This document shows, one piece after another, positions 8,442-17,093 of a DNA stretch of 64,000 bases. Numbering within the stretch: the stretch's first letter is position 1; every line of letters begins with the position of its first letter. This stretch comes from JAKOUL01 sp035378845 (GTDB lineage Bacteria; Dictyoglomota; Dictyoglomia; Dictyoglomales; Dictyoglomaceae), in assembly GCA_035378845.1 (NCBI GenBank), contig DAOSUP010000003.1:62001-126000 (forward strand), in the 5' to 3' direction. The notes under the pieces were generated by a model. The model worked only from the letters and a program-made list of their open reading frames with translations. It had not been told where the DNA came from and made no database searches. Made by a program: the position numbers and the translations under genes.

Positions 8442-8450
8442 TGATATACT
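8442..8450 (+). promoter_or_regulatory. Extended -10 promoter of nfnAB
   Basis: TGATATACT carries the TG of an extended -10 element and a TATACT box. A TTTACT at about 8424 is a weak -35. The nfnA ribosome site AAGGAGG follows about 10 bases downstream of the box. Confidence 0.55.
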
Positions 8451-8477
8451 TTTTACAAAAAGGAGGTAGGAAACCTT

Positions 8478-9326
8478 ATGTTTGATGTTCTGGAAAAGAA
8501 AATTTTAGCACCAGGAGTAAAGCTTATAAAAGTTTCTGCTCCTATTATAGCGAAAAAATCTCTTCCTGGGCAGTTTGTAATTTTAAGAGTTACAGAAAAT
8601 GGAGAGAGAATTCCTCTTACAATTGCAGATAAGGATAAAGAAAAAGGAACTATAACAATAGTTTTTCAAGAAGTAGGAAAAACGACAAAACTTCTTGGGA
8701 GATTAGAAGAAAATGATAAAATTTTAGATCTGGTAGGACCATTGGGGAATCCTACTGAGATAGATAACTTTGGTACTGTTATTGGGGTTGGAGGAGGAGT
8801 AGGTATTGCTGCTTTATATCCTATTCTTAAGGCTTTAAAGGAAACTGGAAATTATGTGATAAGTATTATTGGTGGAAGAAGTAGAGATTATGTAATTTTT
8901 AAAGATGAGATAGAAAAAATAAGTGACGAAATATATATTACCACTGATGATGGATCCTTAGGAAGAAAGGGGTTTGTTTCAGATGTTTTAAAAGAGATTT
9001 TGGATAGCGATAAGGAAATTGATAGAATTTGGGCTGTAGGTCCTACTATAATGATGAAAGTGGTTTCTGATGTTACACGTCCTTTCCATATTTCTACTAT
9101 TGTTAGTCTTAATCCTATCATGGTAGATGGTACAGGAATGTGTGGGGGATGCAGGGTAACTGTAGGTGGAAAAAATAAGTTTACATGTATAGATGGGCCA
9201 GAATTTGACGGACATTTAGTGGATTTTGATGAACTACTTCTAAGACTTAGAACTTATAAAGAAGAAGAGACCTTAGCGTTGAAATTATTTGAAGAAAGAG
9301 AGGGTGAAGAAATTGGTAGTTTCTAA
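8478..9326 (+). CDS. nfnA: NADH-dependent ferredoxin:NADP+ oxidoreductase subunit A (bifurcating transhydrogenase)
   Basis: NfnA is the small FAD and [2Fe-2S] subunit of the cytoplasmic NfnAB complex, which couples NADPH to NADH and reduced ferredoxin by flavin-based electron bifurcation. The 282 residues show a ferredoxin-reductase-like FAD domain, an NAD-binding segment GVGGGVGIAALYP and the iron-sulfur motif GTGMCGGCRVTVGG with a later FTCIDGPEFD. ATG 8478 follows AAGGAGGTAGG. The pairing with the large subunit directly downstream separates it from dihydroorotate dehydrogenase electron-transfer subunits, its closest relatives. Confidence 0.93.
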   Translation: MFDVLEKKILAPGVKLIKVSAPIIAKKSLPGQFVILRVTENGERIPLTIADKDKEKGTITIVFQEVGKTTKLLGRLEENDKILDLVGPLGNPTEIDNFGTVIGVGGGVGIAALYPILKALKETGNYVISIIGGRSRDYVIFKDEIEKISDEIYITTDDGSLGRKGFVSDVLKEILDSDKEIDRIWAVGPTIMMKVVSDVTRPFHISTIVSLNPIMVDGTGMCGGCRVTVGGKNKFTCIDGPEFDGHLVDFDELLLRLRTYKEEETLALKLFEEREGEEIGSF

Positions 9327-10698
9327 ATTGAAAACTTCAAGCCCTGAACAGTCAGTAGAGGTGAGAATTAAGAATTTTGAAGAAGTAGCTTTGGGGTATA
9401 CAGAAGATTTAGCATTACAGGAAGCCCAAAGATGTCTTCAGTGTAAAGATGCTCCATGTATAAAGGGATGTCCTGTTAACATTGATATTCCTGGATTTAT
9501 TAAGCTTATAAGAGAGAGAAATTATAATGGGGCGATTAAAAAGATTAAGGAGACTAATAACTTACCTGCAACTACTGGTAGGGTTTGTCCTCAAGAAACT
9601 CAGTGTGAAGCAGTATGTACGTTAAAAAAAGTTGGAGAACCCGTAGCTATTGGGAGACTTGAGAGATTTGTGGCTGATTATGAGTTAAATAAAGGAATAG
9701 AAATTCCAGAAATTAAGACTAAAGTTAATAAGAAAGTTGCAGTAGTAGGATCTGGTCCTGCAGGACTTACGGTTGCAGGAGATCTTGCAAAACTTGGTTT
9801 AGAAGTATCAATTCTTGAAGCATTTCATGAGCCAGGAGGAGTTTTAATTTATGGGATACCTGAGTTTAGGCTTCCTAAGAGGATAGTAAGAGCAGAGGTT
9901 GAGTATATAAGAAAACTTGGGGTAAAAATCTATACAGATGTAATAATAGGAAAAACAGTAACGATTGATGAGTTATTAAAAGAATATGATGCAATATTTA
10001 TAGGTGCAGGAGCAGGTGCTCCACAGTTTCTTGATATTCCAGGTGAAAATCTTATAGGAATTTACTCTGCTAATGAGTTTCTTACGAGAGTAAACTTAAT
10101 GAAAGCTTATAAATTCCCAGAATATGATACTCCTATAAAAATAGGTAAAGTTATAGGTGTTATTGGTGGAGGAAATGTAGCTATGGATGCTGCAAGGACA
10201 GCTCTTAGACTTGGCGCTAAAGAGGTAAATGTTTTATATAGAAGAACTGAGAAAGAAATGCCAGCAAGGTATGAAGAGGTGGTTCATGCTAAAGAAGAAG
10301 GTATTAAATTTAAATTTTTAGTCTCACCTGTAAGATTTATCGGTGATGAAAAGGGCCATGTTACAGGAATAGAACTTCAAAGAATGACCTTAGGTGAGCC
10401 TGATGAAAGTGGTAGGCAAAGACCTGTAACCATTCCAGGCTCTAATTTTATATTTCCCTTAGATATGGTGATAGTTGCTGTAGGTACAGTACCTAACCCT
10501 CTGATAAGTAGAGCTACGACTGATCTCTTTATAAATAAAAATGGAACTATAATAATAGATGAAAGCACAGGAAAGACCTCTAAAGATAGGGTATTTGCTG
10601 GGGGAGATATAGTCAGTGGCTCTGCTACTGTTATAAGTGCTATGGGTGCAGGTAAGATTGCGGCAAAAAATATATATGAATTATTATTAGTTAGATAG
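9313..10698 (+). CDS. nfnB: NADH-dependent ferredoxin:NADP+ oxidoreductase subunit B (GltD/GltA-like)
   Basis: NfnB resembles the small subunit of glutamate synthase. The N-terminal part has CLQCKDAPCIKGCPVNIDIP and CPQETQCEAVC, which bind two [4Fe-4S] clusters, followed by two dinucleotide folds (VVGSGPAGLTVAGDLA and GVIGGGNVAMDAARTA) and a C-terminal GGDIVSGSATVISAMGAGK flavin motif. It is often mislabelled glutamate synthase, but no glutaminase/synthase subunit is present and nfnA precedes it. I prefer TTG 9313, with GAGAGGGTG six bases upstream; TTG 9289 and GTG 9304 are alternatives. All overlap the end of nfnA. Confidence 0.92.
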   Translation: MVVSKLKTSSPEQSVEVRIKNFEEVALGYTEDLALQEAQRCLQCKDAPCIKGCPVNIDIPGFIKLIRERNYNGAIKKIKETNNLPATTGRVCPQETQCEAVCTLKKVGEPVAIGRLERFVADYELNKGIEIPEIKTKVNKKVAVVGSGPAGLTVAGDLAKLGLEVSILEAFHEPGGVLIYGIPEFRLPKRIVRAEVEYIRKLGVKIYTDVIIGKTVTIDELLKEYDAIFIGAGAGAPQFLDIPGENLIGIYSANEFLTRVNLMKAYKFPEYDTPIKIGKVIGVIGGGNVAMDAARTALRLGAKEVNVLYRRTEKEMPARYEEVVHAKEEGIKFKFLVSPVRFIGDEKGHVTGIELQRMTLGEPDESGRQRPVTIPGSNFIFPLDMVIVAVGTVPNPLISRATTDLFINKNGTIIIDESTGKTSKDRVFAGGDIVSGSATVISAMGAGKIAAKNIYELLLVR

Positions 10699-10820
10699 AG
10701 AAACAAGTTAGAAAAATTGAAAGAATGATTGATAGAGAAAGAGATTATAGAAAAAATAAGCAATTTGTTAAAAGATTTATAGACTCTATTTCTTGAGTTT
10801 TAGATTACTTCTGTAATTTC

Positions 10821-10850
10821 TTGACTTAATTAAAAGTTTTATCTTATAAT
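10821..10850 (+). promoter_or_regulatory. Promoter of tRNA-Arg and the PATAN gene
   Basis: TTGACT at 10821-10826 and TATAAT at 10845-10850 are 18 bases apart, 12 bases before the tRNA. The 10699-10820 stretch shows no gene and no convincing terminator for nfnAB. Confidence 0.75.
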
Positions 10851-10862
10851 CTCTTAAAGAGT

Positions 10863-10939
10863 GCGCCCGTAGCTCAACTGGATAGAGCGGCGGACTACGA
10901 ATCCGTAGGTTAGAGGTTCAAATCCTCTCGGGCGCACCA
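10863..10939 (+). tRNA. tRNA-Arg (ACG)
   Basis: Acceptor GCGCCCG/CGGGCGC, encoded CCA, anticodon loop CTACGAA gives ACG, expected to be read as ICG after deamination. Confidence 0.97.
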
Positions 10940-10962
10940 TTTAATATAGAGGAGAATGGCTT

Positions 10963-11787
10963 ATGCCACTTTCAGGAAATTTAAAAGAGTTTGATTTGGT
11001 ATCAATTCTTCAGACCCTTTCAGGGAAGATTTCTACAGGAAAGCTTGTTATTCAAAAACCTTTTAAAAAAGGGATTCTTTATCTTCAAGATGGAAAAGTA
11101 ATAAATGCTGAGACTGGAAAATTGAGCGGAATGTTAGCTTTTTTAGAACTTTTTACTTGGGAGGATGGTAATTTTGAATTTATTCAAGAGGATGTTTCAA
11201 GTATCTCCATACTTATTTCTATGTCTTCAGAAGCACTAATTCTTGAAGCTGCAAGGATTATGGATGAATGGCAGGAAAAACAGAAGAAAATACAATCCCT
11301 CACTGTAGTTCCATATTTTCCTGATTCTTCTTTTGAAGTTCCTTCTTCTGTACAAGTACTTCTTCTTAGAAAAGGTCTTGAAAATATGACATTAGAGGAA
11401 AAACAGAAATTTATTTTATCAAATATAGATGGAAGAAGAGATTTAGCTACTATAGCAAGGCTTAGTGGGCTTGGAACTATTTTTGCTATTGATGTTATAC
11501 TGGAGAACATTTCTGTTGGAAGATTAACTTTTAGAAATCTTGTAAACTTAAAGACTGTTATCCCTGCAAAAGTTGGAAATGTTTCTTCTAATGATTCTGC
11601 AGTTCAAAAAATGCTTAAGATTATGGACGGTAAGATAGATATGGAGGAAATCCTCTTAGAAATTGAAGAAGAAAGAGGTAGAATTATACCGGAGTTAGTT
11701 AAGTTGGTTAAGGGTGGAAGAGTAAAATTGGTAAAGGGTTTAGAGTATTTACCAAAACTATCACAGGAAAATTTATATCCATCATGA
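10963..11787 (+). CDS. DUF4388 (PATAN) domain protein
   Basis: The first about 100 residues match the PATAN/DUF4388 pattern: MPLSGNLKEFDLVSILQTL, STGKLVI, GILYLQDGKVINAETG and a WEDGNFEF strand. PATAN domains are found with receiver domains and in gliding and chemotaxis-type signalling and are thought to mediate protein contacts. The remaining 170 residues contain a second helical region with FILSNIDGRRDLATIARLSG, a winged-helix-like pattern also seen in DUF4388 proteins. The start has GAGGAG upstream. It is 24 bases after the tRNA-Arg CCA, and its stop overlaps the next start (ATGA). Function unknown. Confidence 0.8.
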   Translation: MPLSGNLKEFDLVSILQTLSGKISTGKLVIQKPFKKGILYLQDGKVINAETGKLSGMLAFLELFTWEDGNFEFIQEDVSSISILISMSSEALILEAARIMDEWQEKQKKIQSLTVVPYFPDSSFEVPSSVQVLLLRKGLENMTLEEKQKFILSNIDGRRDLATIARLSGLGTIFAIDVILENISVGRLTFRNLVNLKTVIPAKVGNVSSNDSAVQKMLKIMDGKIDMEEILLEIEEERGRIIPELVKLVKGGRVKLVKGLEYLPKLSQENLYPS

Positions 11788-13184
11788 AGTATGATGTTAT
11801 TATTGTAGGCGGTGGTCCTTCAGGGATATTTTCAGCTATATCATTAATAAGAGGTAAAAAACCTCTCAGAATTTTGCTTGTAGAAAAAGGGGATATTACA
11901 AGCAGAAGGGTATGTCCTGCTCTTGTAAATCACCAAGGCTGTGCTCGTTGTCCAAAGTGCAATATTGTTTCAGGATGGGGAGGGGCAGGAGCTTTTAGTG
12001 ATGGAAAATTAACATTTTCTACAGAAGTAGGAGGATGGCTAAAAGATTACATTGAAGAACAAAGAATTATTCAACTGATGGATGAGGTAAATAATATCTA
12101 TACCGAATTTGGTGCGGATCAACCTATTGTAAAACCTGATCCTGACAAATTTGCCTACTTTCAAAGAAAAGCTATATCTGCAGATTTAAGACTAATGTAT
12201 TTTGCTGTAAGGCATTTAGGTACTGAAAATTGTGCTCCTATTTTATTAAACATGTATGATTATCTTAAGGATAAAATAGATATTATTTTAAACAAGCAAG
12301 TAGAGAGATTAATAGTAGAGGATAATAAAGTAAAGGGTGTAGAGCTTGAAGATGGGAAAATTTTTACGGCTGATTTTGTAATTGTAGCTCCAGGAAGGGA
12401 AGGAGCAAAATGGTTTTCAGGTGAGGGGAAAAGAATAGGACTTTCGTGGATTATAAATCCTGTAGATATAGGAGTTAGAGTTGAAATACCTGCAGCTGTA
12501 ATGAAAGAAATTACTGATGAGCTCTACGAAGCTAAGTTTATCTATTATACAAAAACCTTTGATGATAAAGTCAGAACTTTTTGTATGAATCCTTATGGGG
12601 AAGTAGTTATGGAACAGGATGAAGGTATAATTTCAGTTAATGGGCATAGTTTTGCAGAAAAGAAAACTGAAAATACAAATTTTGCAATACTTGTATCAAA
12701 AAACTTTACAGAACCTTTTAAAGATCCTATAGCTTATGGTAGAGCTATAGGAAGTCTTGCAAATCTTCTGAGTAATGGGGTTATTTTGCAAAGATTAGGT
12801 GATCTTCTTGCTGGTAGAAGATCTACATGGGAGAGACTTCAAAAAAGTATGGTAATTCCAACTCTAAAGGATGCTGTTCCTGGAGATCTAAGTTTAGTTC
12901 TCCCCTATAGATATCTTGTGGATATTATAGAGATGATTCAGGCATTAGATAAAGTAACTCCTGGAGTTTACTCACGTCATACATTGCTTTATGGAGTAGA
13001 AGTAAAATTTTATTCTGCCAGAGTTAAGTTATCCTCCTCCTTAGAAACAGAGATAAAAAATCTATTCGCTATTGGGGATGGGGTAGGAGTTACAAGAGGA
13101 CTTATGCAAGCATCAATTTCTGGTTTGGTGGTAGGGAAAGAAATTTTAAAAAGGCTTTCTCTATATACAGAGACTAAGTCTTAA
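11784..13184 (+). CDS. Uncharacterised FAD-dependent dehydrogenase (COG2509 type)
   Basis: The N-terminus has the classic FAD-binding motif IIVGGGPSGIFSAISL and the C-terminus the second flavin motif LFAIGDGVGVTRGLMQA. A cysteine-rich segment CPALVNHQGCARCPKC followed by GWGGAGAFSDGK is typical of this uncharacterised family of anaerobes. The substrate is unknown. The 466 residues match the usual length. ATG overlaps the PATAN gene stop by four bases, indicating translational coupling. The 3' end overlaps the convergent amidohydrolase gene by 11 bases. Confidence 0.85.
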   Translation: MKYDVIIVGGGPSGIFSAISLIRGKKPLRILLVEKGDITSRRVCPALVNHQGCARCPKCNIVSGWGGAGAFSDGKLTFSTEVGGWLKDYIEEQRIIQLMDEVNNIYTEFGADQPIVKPDPDKFAYFQRKAISADLRLMYFAVRHLGTENCAPILLNMYDYLKDKIDIILNKQVERLIVEDNKVKGVELEDGKIFTADFVIVAPGREGAKWFSGEGKRIGLSWIINPVDIGVRVEIPAAVMKEITDELYEAKFIYYTKTFDDKVRTFCMNPYGEVVMEQDEGIISVNGHSFAEKKTENTNFAILVSKNFTEPFKDPIAYGRAIGSLANLLSNGVILQRLGDLLAGRRSTWERLQKSMVIPTLKDAVPGDLSLVLPYRYLVDIIEMIQALDKVTPGVYSRHTLLYGVEVKFYSARVKLSSSLETEIKNLFAIGDGVGVTRGLMQASISGLVVGKEILKRLSLYTETKS

Positions 13185-14688
13185 GTTTTACATCTTTATA
13201 TACGATTCTACCTTTAGAGATATTAACTTTTACTTCCAAAGATGCTTTAATTTTTTGAGGATCTATTTTAAAAGGATCCTCGTTTAAGAAAACAATATCT
13301 GCAATTTTTCCTTTCTCTATACTTCCCTTTTCCTTATCCAAAAATCCTATATAGGCACTGTTAAATGTAAACATCTTTATAGCTTCCTTAATAGAAATTT
13401 TTTCTTGAGGGTTAGGATGATTTACTGCTGAGTGAACTCCTAATATAGGATCTATAGGAGTTACTGAGCTATCGGATCCTCCTCCAGCAACGATCTTTTC
13501 ACTAAAAATGCTTTTAAGAGGAATTATGTTCTGAGCCCTATCCTCTCCCAAATAGGTCTCATACATATTTCCTGTACCACCCCAAAAGTATAAAAAGGCT
13601 GGCTGCATAGATAAAGTAAGTCCTAAGTCCTTTACAAGCTTTATGTGCTCTTTTTTAGGTAATTCAAAATGTTCTATTCTATGCCTATGATCCTCTTTAG
13701 GAAATTCTTTTATTACTTTTTTATAGGCACGAAGAAGTAGGTCTATGCCTCTATCTCCTACAGCATGAAAGGCAATTTGTAGCCCTTCGTTATGAGCAGT
13801 TTTTATGAAATTAACAAGAGGATCTAAATCCCAATAAAGAATTCCAAGACTATTCTTATCAATATCATAAGGTTCAAATAGAGCAGCAGTAAGACTACTA
13901 ATAGAACCATCTACTAGTAAGCACCCACCTATAGTATGTAAATTCAAGGATTTTACTTTGTTGATAGATGTAGTCTGATAGTATAGTATTACATCTATAG
14001 GAAAGTATTGCTGCAGACCCATTATTAATTGAGGTGTACCTGGTGGAGAGGTGTATCCACCTTCTAAAGCGTGAATAGTACTTACCCCATTTTCAGCTGC
14101 CTTTCTTAAGGTTTTAAGTATTCCCCTTACAAGAAGAGAAGGATCAATCTTTTGATAGACTTTTCCTACTGCTATCTGATGGATTTTTCCTTTTAATATC
14201 TCCTCATCACTTTTTTCTGGAAATTCTAAAAGACTTTCGCCGAGGGAGTTTATAATACTTGAGTGGGCATCCTTTCTTATAATTAGAACAGGGTGTTTTG
14301 AAAAGTGTTGATCAAGTTCTTCTTTGGTAATGTTTCTTTTTTCATCTATGTTATCGGGATCAAATTCCTTTGCAAGAATCCATTCTCCTTCTGGAAGTGA
14401 ATCTCTGGTAGCCTCTAAAGCTTTAATGATATCTTTTATTGAAGAGAAATTACTCAAATCTAAAGATATTTCATTAATAGCAGTGGAAGAAAGATGTACA
14501 TGTGTATCAATGAAACCTGGAATGGCAATGAATTCAGAGAAGTCATAAATAAGTGTATCTGTTTCTTTAGGAAGTTCATATACGCCTAAATCTTTGATTC
14601 TTCCATTTTCAATTAATGCCCAAGAATACTCGTGAAAGCTATCATCAAATGAATATATATTTTTTGCTTTTAAAAAATACCTTTCCAT
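13174..14688 (-). CDS. Amidohydrolase family protein, YtcJ-like
   Basis: The 504-residue protein is a metal-dependent hydrolase with the TIM-barrel amidohydrolase pattern: GFIDTHVHLSS near residue 57 for the first metal ligands, HAVGDRGIDLLLRAY and HRIEHFELP for later histidines, GGGSDSSVTPIDP for the catalytic aspartate region, and a C-terminal IEKGKIADIVFL strand of the beta-sandwich. YtcJ-like enzymes include N-substituted formamide deformylase, but the substrate here is not predictable. The start at 14688 is preceded by a TATAAT box about 26 bases upstream (14720-14715). It is transcribed alone, divergently from the fur operon. Confidence 0.85.
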   Translation of the reverse strand: MERYFLKAKNIYSFDDSFHEYSWALIENGRIKDLGVYELPKETDTLIYDFSEFIAIPGFIDTHVHLSSTAINEISLDLSNFSSIKDIIKALEATRDSLPEGEWILAKEFDPDNIDEKRNITKEELDQHFSKHPVLIIRKDAHSSIINSLGESLLEFPEKSDEEILKGKIHQIAVGKVYQKIDPSLLVRGILKTLRKAAENGVSTIHALEGGYTSPPGTPQLIMGLQQYFPIDVILYYQTTSINKVKSLNLHTIGGCLLVDGSISSLTAALFEPYDIDKNSLGILYWDLDPLVNFIKTAHNEGLQIAFHAVGDRGIDLLLRAYKKVIKEFPKEDHRHRIEHFELPKKEHIKLVKDLGLTLSMQPAFLYFWGGTGNMYETYLGEDRAQNIIPLKSIFSEKIVAGGGSDSSVTPIDPILGVHSAVNHPNPQEKISIKEAIKMFTFNSAYIGFLDKEKGSIEKGKIADIVFLNEDPFKIDPQKIKASLEVKVNISKGRIVYKDVKLKT

Positions 14689-14755
14689 TTTTTATCGCCT
14701 TTTTTAATTAGAGTATTATATCATAAAAGAGAAGCTAAAAGTTTTAGATGCGTTT

Positions 14756-14784
14756 TTGACAAAATAATAACTTTAAATTAAACT
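14756..14784 (+). promoter_or_regulatory. Promoter of the fur-argR-kinase-miaB-mutSL-miaA-dapL-hflX operon
   Basis: TTGACA at 14756-14761 and TAAACT at 14779-14784 have ideal 17-base spacing. The fur ATG lies 25 bases after the -10 box. No other promoter of this quality is apparent in the next 11 kb. Confidence 0.75.
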
Positions 14785-14788
14785 TATT
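14766..14788. promoter_or_regulatory. Candidate Fur/PerR operator over the fur promoter
   Basis: A 23-base AT-rich palindrome has arms AATAA and TTTAA mirrored as TTAAA and TTATT, with mismatches only at the two single-base gaps and the centre base. It covers the -10 box of the promoter of a Fur-family gene. Fur-family operators are AT-rich inverted repeats of about this size, and autoregulation is common. That this protein binds here is inference. Confidence 0.5.
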
Positions 14789-14809
14789 TACAGAAGGGAG
14801 ATAAGCAGT

Positions 14810-15211
14810 ATGCAAAGAGAGACAAGACAGAGAAAATTAGTAATGGATATCTTAATGGAAAGTAAAGATCATCCTGATGCTCTTTCTGTTTTTCGGAAAG
14901 CAGAGGAGAAATCTATAAAAATAAGTCTTGGTACAGTATATAGAACTCTTGAGCTCTTAGTAAGAGAAGGCAAAGCAATAAGGTTTTATGATGATAATGC
15001 AGTGGCAAGATATGATGCAAAAGTAGAACCTCATCATCATTTAATTTGTAAAACATGTGGAAAGGTAGAAGATTTGGAAGAACCATTAATAGATTATGAA
15101 AAACTGAAGGAAAAGATTGAAGATAAAACTTCTTTTAGTAATGTAAGTTATCAGTTGATTATATATGGTGTATGTGAGGAGTGTAGGAGAAGGGGTCATC
15201 AGGAGATTTGA
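14810..15211 (+). CDS. Fur family transcriptional regulator (PerR/Fur-like)
   Basis: The 133-residue regulator has an N-terminal winged helix with SLGTVYRTLELLVREGKA and a C-terminal dimerisation domain with EPHHHLICKTCGKVEDL and CEECRR, the two CxxC pairs of the structural zinc site. The HHH cluster supplies regulatory metal ligands. In a strict anaerobe a peroxide- or iron-sensing role is plausible, but sequence alone does not separate PerR from Fur. ATG follows AAGGGAGAT. It heads the operon and overlaps argR by four bases. Confidence 0.9.
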   Translation: MQRETRQRKLVMDILMESKDHPDALSVFRKAEEKSIKISLGTVYRTLELLVREGKAIRFYDDNAVARYDAKVEPHHHLICKTCGKVEDLEEPLIDYEKLKEKIEDKTSFSNVSYQLIIYGVCEECRRRGHQEI

Positions 15212-15657
15212 ACAAAAGAGAAAAATTAGAGAAAATTAGGGAAATTTTAAAAAAAAGATTTATAAGTACCCAAAAGGAATTAATGGATGCTCTCAAAGAA
15301 GAAGGAATTGACATTGTTCAGGCCACTCTTTCTCGGTACCTGAAAGAATTAGGAGCTATCCGTCAAACTTCTGAGTTAGGTAAAAGGTATGTAATTCCTG
15401 AGAATTCCTTTAACTTTCCTTCTTTAAAAGATCTATTAAATAGAGTAGTGGTAAAAATTGATTTTGCTGAAAATTTTATACTTATAAAGACGTTACCAGG
15501 AAACGCTCAAGCAGTAGCATTTATGTTGGATAATATTATGAATGAATGGGAAGATTTTGTGGGAAGTGTAGCAGGAGATGATACCATATTAATAGTTTTG
15601 AGAAAGAAGGAGAAAATATCCGAAACTCTCCAAAAATTAGAAGAACTCAGAAAATAA
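15208..15657 (+). CDS. argR: Arginine repressor
   Basis: The 149-residue protein has the ArgR winged helix (STQKELMDALKEEGIDIVQ then ATLSRYLKELGAIR) and the hexamerisation and arginine-binding domain with LPGNAQAVAFMLDN and SVAGDDTILIVLR. It controls arginine metabolism with arginine as co-repressor. The start is TTG 15208 inside the end of fur with an AGGAGA site. The stop shares a base with the next start. No arginine genes are in the window, so it acts in trans. Confidence 0.95.
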   Translation: MNKREKLEKIREILKKRFISTQKELMDALKEEGIDIVQATLSRYLKELGAIRQTSELGKRYVIPENSFNFPSLKDLLNRVVVKIDFAENFILIKTLPGNAQAVAFMLDNIMNEWEDFVGSVAGDDTILIVLRKKEKISETLQKLEELRK

Positions 15658-17093
15658 TGCTGAAAACTAAAAAAGAGACGGTTTATCTTTTAGAAGAGTT
15701 TAAGAATTATGTCCCTTATTTACCACTTATTGCAGACTTGATAGGGGCAGATCTTTATCTCTACCAACCAATCACAGATCTGTCTTCGGCTGTTCTTGTG
15801 GCCGAAGCTCATCCTAAAACGGTTCCTCCTTTATCCATAAGGCAGGAAATAGGAAAACTTGTATTTTTTGATGATGAGCCTGAATTATTACAAGCAATAA
15901 ATACTGGCAGAGTGCAAAATAGAAAATCAGGCCTTGTGATAGGAGGATTTCCTGCAGAGGAAGAAGTTTTACCTCTTAAAAAGGATGGAAGGGTTATAGG
16001 GGTACTGAAAGTTCTAAAAAATCTTTTAGTTCATACAGAATTTCCATATAATGCAAGAGGCTATAAGGAAACATCTCAATGGCTTCTGAAGCTTTTAATA
16101 AAAGGAAAATTGAACTGGGAAGGTTTTATTGATAGTGTTTCTGAAGGAGAAAGTATATTAATTTTGGATGAAGATGGAATAGTACTTTTTGCTAATATGG
16201 CAGCAATGAAGTTATTTAGAACATTGGGAGAAGTAGGGAATATATGGGGTAAGAAAGTAAAAGATCCATTCTTTTATAAATTTATAGAAATGAGAAAGGA
16301 TATGGAATTTATAAAAGCATGGGGAGAAGAAGTTTATGAGGAGTTTGAAGATGAAACAAGAAGTTTTGTAAAGAGGATTTTACCTGTTAGTAAGGGTAAT
16401 AATAGTATATGGCGAATGTTTTATCTTATAAGAGAGACTACAGAGTTAAAGCAAAAAGAGAGAGAGCTTAAATTTAAATCGGTACTTATAAAGGAGATTC
16501 ATCACAGAGTAAAGAATAATCTTCAAACTATAGCAAGTTTATTAAGAATCCAAATGCGGAGGCTTGATTCTGAAAGTGCAAAACTTGCTCTTCAGGAAAG
16601 TATTAATAGAGTAAATAGTATTGCTCTAGTACATGAGTCTCTTTCCAGATTTGAGGAAGATAGAGTAGATATTGTAGAAGTAGCAGAAAGACTGTTAAAT
16701 GCATTTAAACAAACTTATGAAGATCTGCCGTGTATTTTTAAATTTCATAAGTCAAAGAAAAATATTTTTTTGTCATCTCAAAAAGCAACCTCTGTAAGTT
16801 TAATTGTGAATGAACTTTTACAAAATGCAGTTAAACATGGAGTAGTGGATGAATCCCCTGTAGAAATAGTTCTATCGCTTACTTTGCAAGAAAAAGATAT
16901 AATATTAGAAGTAACAAATAAAGGAGCGCATGAAGTACAAATCTCTGAAATTTCTCCTTCCAAAGGAAGCTTAGGTTTCCAATTGGTACAAATGCTTGTA
17001 GAAGAGATCAAAGGTAAAATTGATATGGAAGCATTTCCTTGCGGCTTGAGGATAAAGGTAACCTTTCCAAAAGGAGAAGAGATAGATGCCTAA
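15657..17093 (+). CDS. Sensor histidine kinase, PdtaS/EutW-like (HisKA_2)
   Basis: The 478-residue kinase has no membrane helix. Residues 1-145 resemble the GAF-type sensor of PdtaS-like kinases (for example HPKTVPPLSIRQEIGK); 150-260 is a PAS-like domain (ILDEDGIVLFANMAAMKLF). The phosphoacceptor box IHHRVKNNLQ lies at 281-290, with H282/H283 the candidate histidine, and the ATPase N-box NELLQNAVKHG and GSLGFQLVQMLV follow. Kinases of this kind normally phosphorylate an ANTAR response regulator; one is encoded at 53604 in this window. The gene overlaps argR by one base and miaB by eight. Confidence 0.85.
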   Translation: MLKTKKETVYLLEEFKNYVPYLPLIADLIGADLYLYQPITDLSSAVLVAEAHPKTVPPLSIRQEIGKLVFFDDEPELLQAINTGRVQNRKSGLVIGGFPAEEEVLPLKKDGRVIGVLKVLKNLLVHTEFPYNARGYKETSQWLLKLLIKGKLNWEGFIDSVSEGESILILDEDGIVLFANMAAMKLFRTLGEVGNIWGKKVKDPFFYKFIEMRKDMEFIKAWGEEVYEEFEDETRSFVKRILPVSKGNNSIWRMFYLIRETTELKQKERELKFKSVLIKEIHHRVKNNLQTIASLLRIQMRRLDSESAKLALQESINRVNSIALVHESLSRFEEDRVDIVEVAERLLNAFKQTYEDLPCIFKFHKSKKNIFLSSQKATSVSLIVNELLQNAVKHGVVDESPVEIVLSLTLQEKDIILEVTNKGAHEVQISEISPSKGSLGFQLVQMLVEEIKGKIDMEAFPCGLRIKVTFPKGEEIDA

